A stretch of DNA of 5,331 bases from Alcaligenaceae bacterium (lineage in GTDB: Bacteria > Pseudomonadota > Gammaproteobacteria > Burkholderiales > Burkholderiaceae_B). The stretch lies in NCBI GenBank assembly GCA_947380655.1, contig CANCRX010000143.1, positions 1 to 5,331 on the forward strand, read 5' to 3'. Each line of letters starts with the position of its first letter. The stretch's first letter is position 1. The notes under the pieces are model-generated. The model was given only the letters and a program-made list of their open reading frames with translations, ran no database searches and was not told where the DNA came from. The translations under genes and the position numbers were made by a program. Shown here piece by piece: positions 5,003 to 5,331 of the stretch.

Positions 5003-5331
5003 ATGGCAACATTTGTAGACTCGTCGCTGGAAATTGCACGCTTTTGCCTTGACCGAGGCATGATTGATGCTGAGCGTTATAAAAAGGCAGAACTGCAAAG
5101 TAACGAAAGCAAACGACCCATATACGACGTACTGATAAGTTTTAATTATCTGAACGACAGCAACGTTAAGGAAACACTGGCGAACTTTCTTGATCTTCCT
5201 GTAACGGACTTGTCTGTCATCGGCGATCGACTGGATATTTTTCTTGATGCCATCCCTAAACATTACGTAATAGATAACCGGATCATTCCCTTTGAAGTGA
5301 ACAAGGGTGAGATCAAAGTCGCAATCGCCGA
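5003..5331 (+). CDS. pilB: PilB/GspE/MshE-type assembly ATPase, N-terminal domain only (3' end outside window)
   Basis: The open frame from ATG 5003 runs off the window end, giving 109 complete codons (M A T F V D S S L E...). The visible part matches the N-terminal T2SSE_N/MshEN-type domain of assembly ATPases: a helical opening IARFCLDRGMIDAERYKKAE (11-30), then RPIYDVLISFNYLNDSNVKE and TLANFLDLP (38-66), then IPKHYVIDNRIIPFEVNKG and IKVAIA (84-109), the usual run of the viPl....l.vAmadP region. The ATPase core (Walker A and B, Asp and His boxes) is outside the window, so assembly versus retraction ATPase is decided only by this N-terminal domain, which PilT lacks. The 24-residue cyclic-di-GMP-binding MshEN pattern looks degenerate here. 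The start lies 2 bases after the secretin stop with no clear Shine-Dalgarno, suggesting coupling. GspE and MshE are the alternative names. Confidence 0.8.
   Translation, partial: MATFVDSSLEIARFCLDRGMIDAERYKKAELQSNESKRPIYDVLISFNYLNDSNVKETLANFLDLPVTDLSVIGDRLDIFLDAIPKHYVIDNRIIPFEVNKGEIKVAIA

Noticed and set aside
4997..5263. Reverse-strand ORF of 88 codons opposite the ATPase start
   Set aside because: The forward frame from 5003 is open to the window end and matches the assembly-ATPase N-terminal domain; the reverse product has no recognisable features.
1..5331. Type II secretion system instead of a pilus
   Set aside because: The fusions resemble GspL and GspC in layout, but the PilY1-like gene, PilM motifs, VNLLP, the GRDPF PilP entry motif and the gene order M-N-O-P-Q all favour a type IV pilus. 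The distinction should still be confirmed with the genes outside the window.

Overview
The window is a stretch of type IV pilus (or closely related type IV filament) assembly genes. All genes lie on the + strand and are packed with almost no spacing. By eye the base composition is mid-range, with GC in the high 40s percent. Diderm features are present: an outer-membrane secretin with a lipoprotein signal, and periplasmic alignment-complex proteins. Together these point to a Gram-negative proteobacterium, probably beta or gamma. The genus cannot be read from the sequence, and no marker gene fixes the lineage.

Layout: (1) 1-541, the 3' end of a PilY1-like adhesin/pilus-tip gene that begins outside the window; (2) 522 or 546 to 2243, a single gene encoding a PilM-like cytoplasmic domain fused to a PilN-like membrane/periplasmic domain; (3) 2263-3444, a single gene encoding a PilO-like domain fused to a PilP-like domain; (4) 3444-5000, a lipoprotein secretin of the PilQ/MshL type; (5) 5003 to the window end, the N-terminal part of a PilB/GspE/MshE-type assembly ATPase, cut by the window edge. 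Junctions are a 20-base overlap (or a 4-base gap, depending on the start used), a 19-base gap, a 1-base stop/start overlap and a 2-base gap. This is consistent with one polycistronic message and translational coupling. There is no intergenic stretch above 20 bases, no convincing internal promoter or terminator, and no sign of tRNA, rRNA, CRISPR or insertion sequences.

How it works together (family knowledge plus inference): the PilM/N and PilO/P proteins form the inner-membrane and periplasmic alignment platform. It connects the cytoplasmic ATPase (last gene) to the outer-membrane secretin (fourth gene), through which the filament carrying the PilY1-like tip protein emerges. The notable point is that the usual four separate genes pilM, pilN, pilO and pilP are here two genes. 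The PilM-PilN fusion has the layout of GspL of type II secretion: cytoplasmic actin-like domain, one membrane span, coiled coil, ferredoxin-like periplasmic domain. The PilO-PilP fusion resembles a GspM-like protein carrying a GspC-like secretin-binding domain. The secretin is short, lacks room for AMIN domains and has a lipobox, like MshL or BfpB rather than classical PilQ. The cluster therefore looks like a compact variant between type IVa pilus, MSHA pilus and type II secretion designs.
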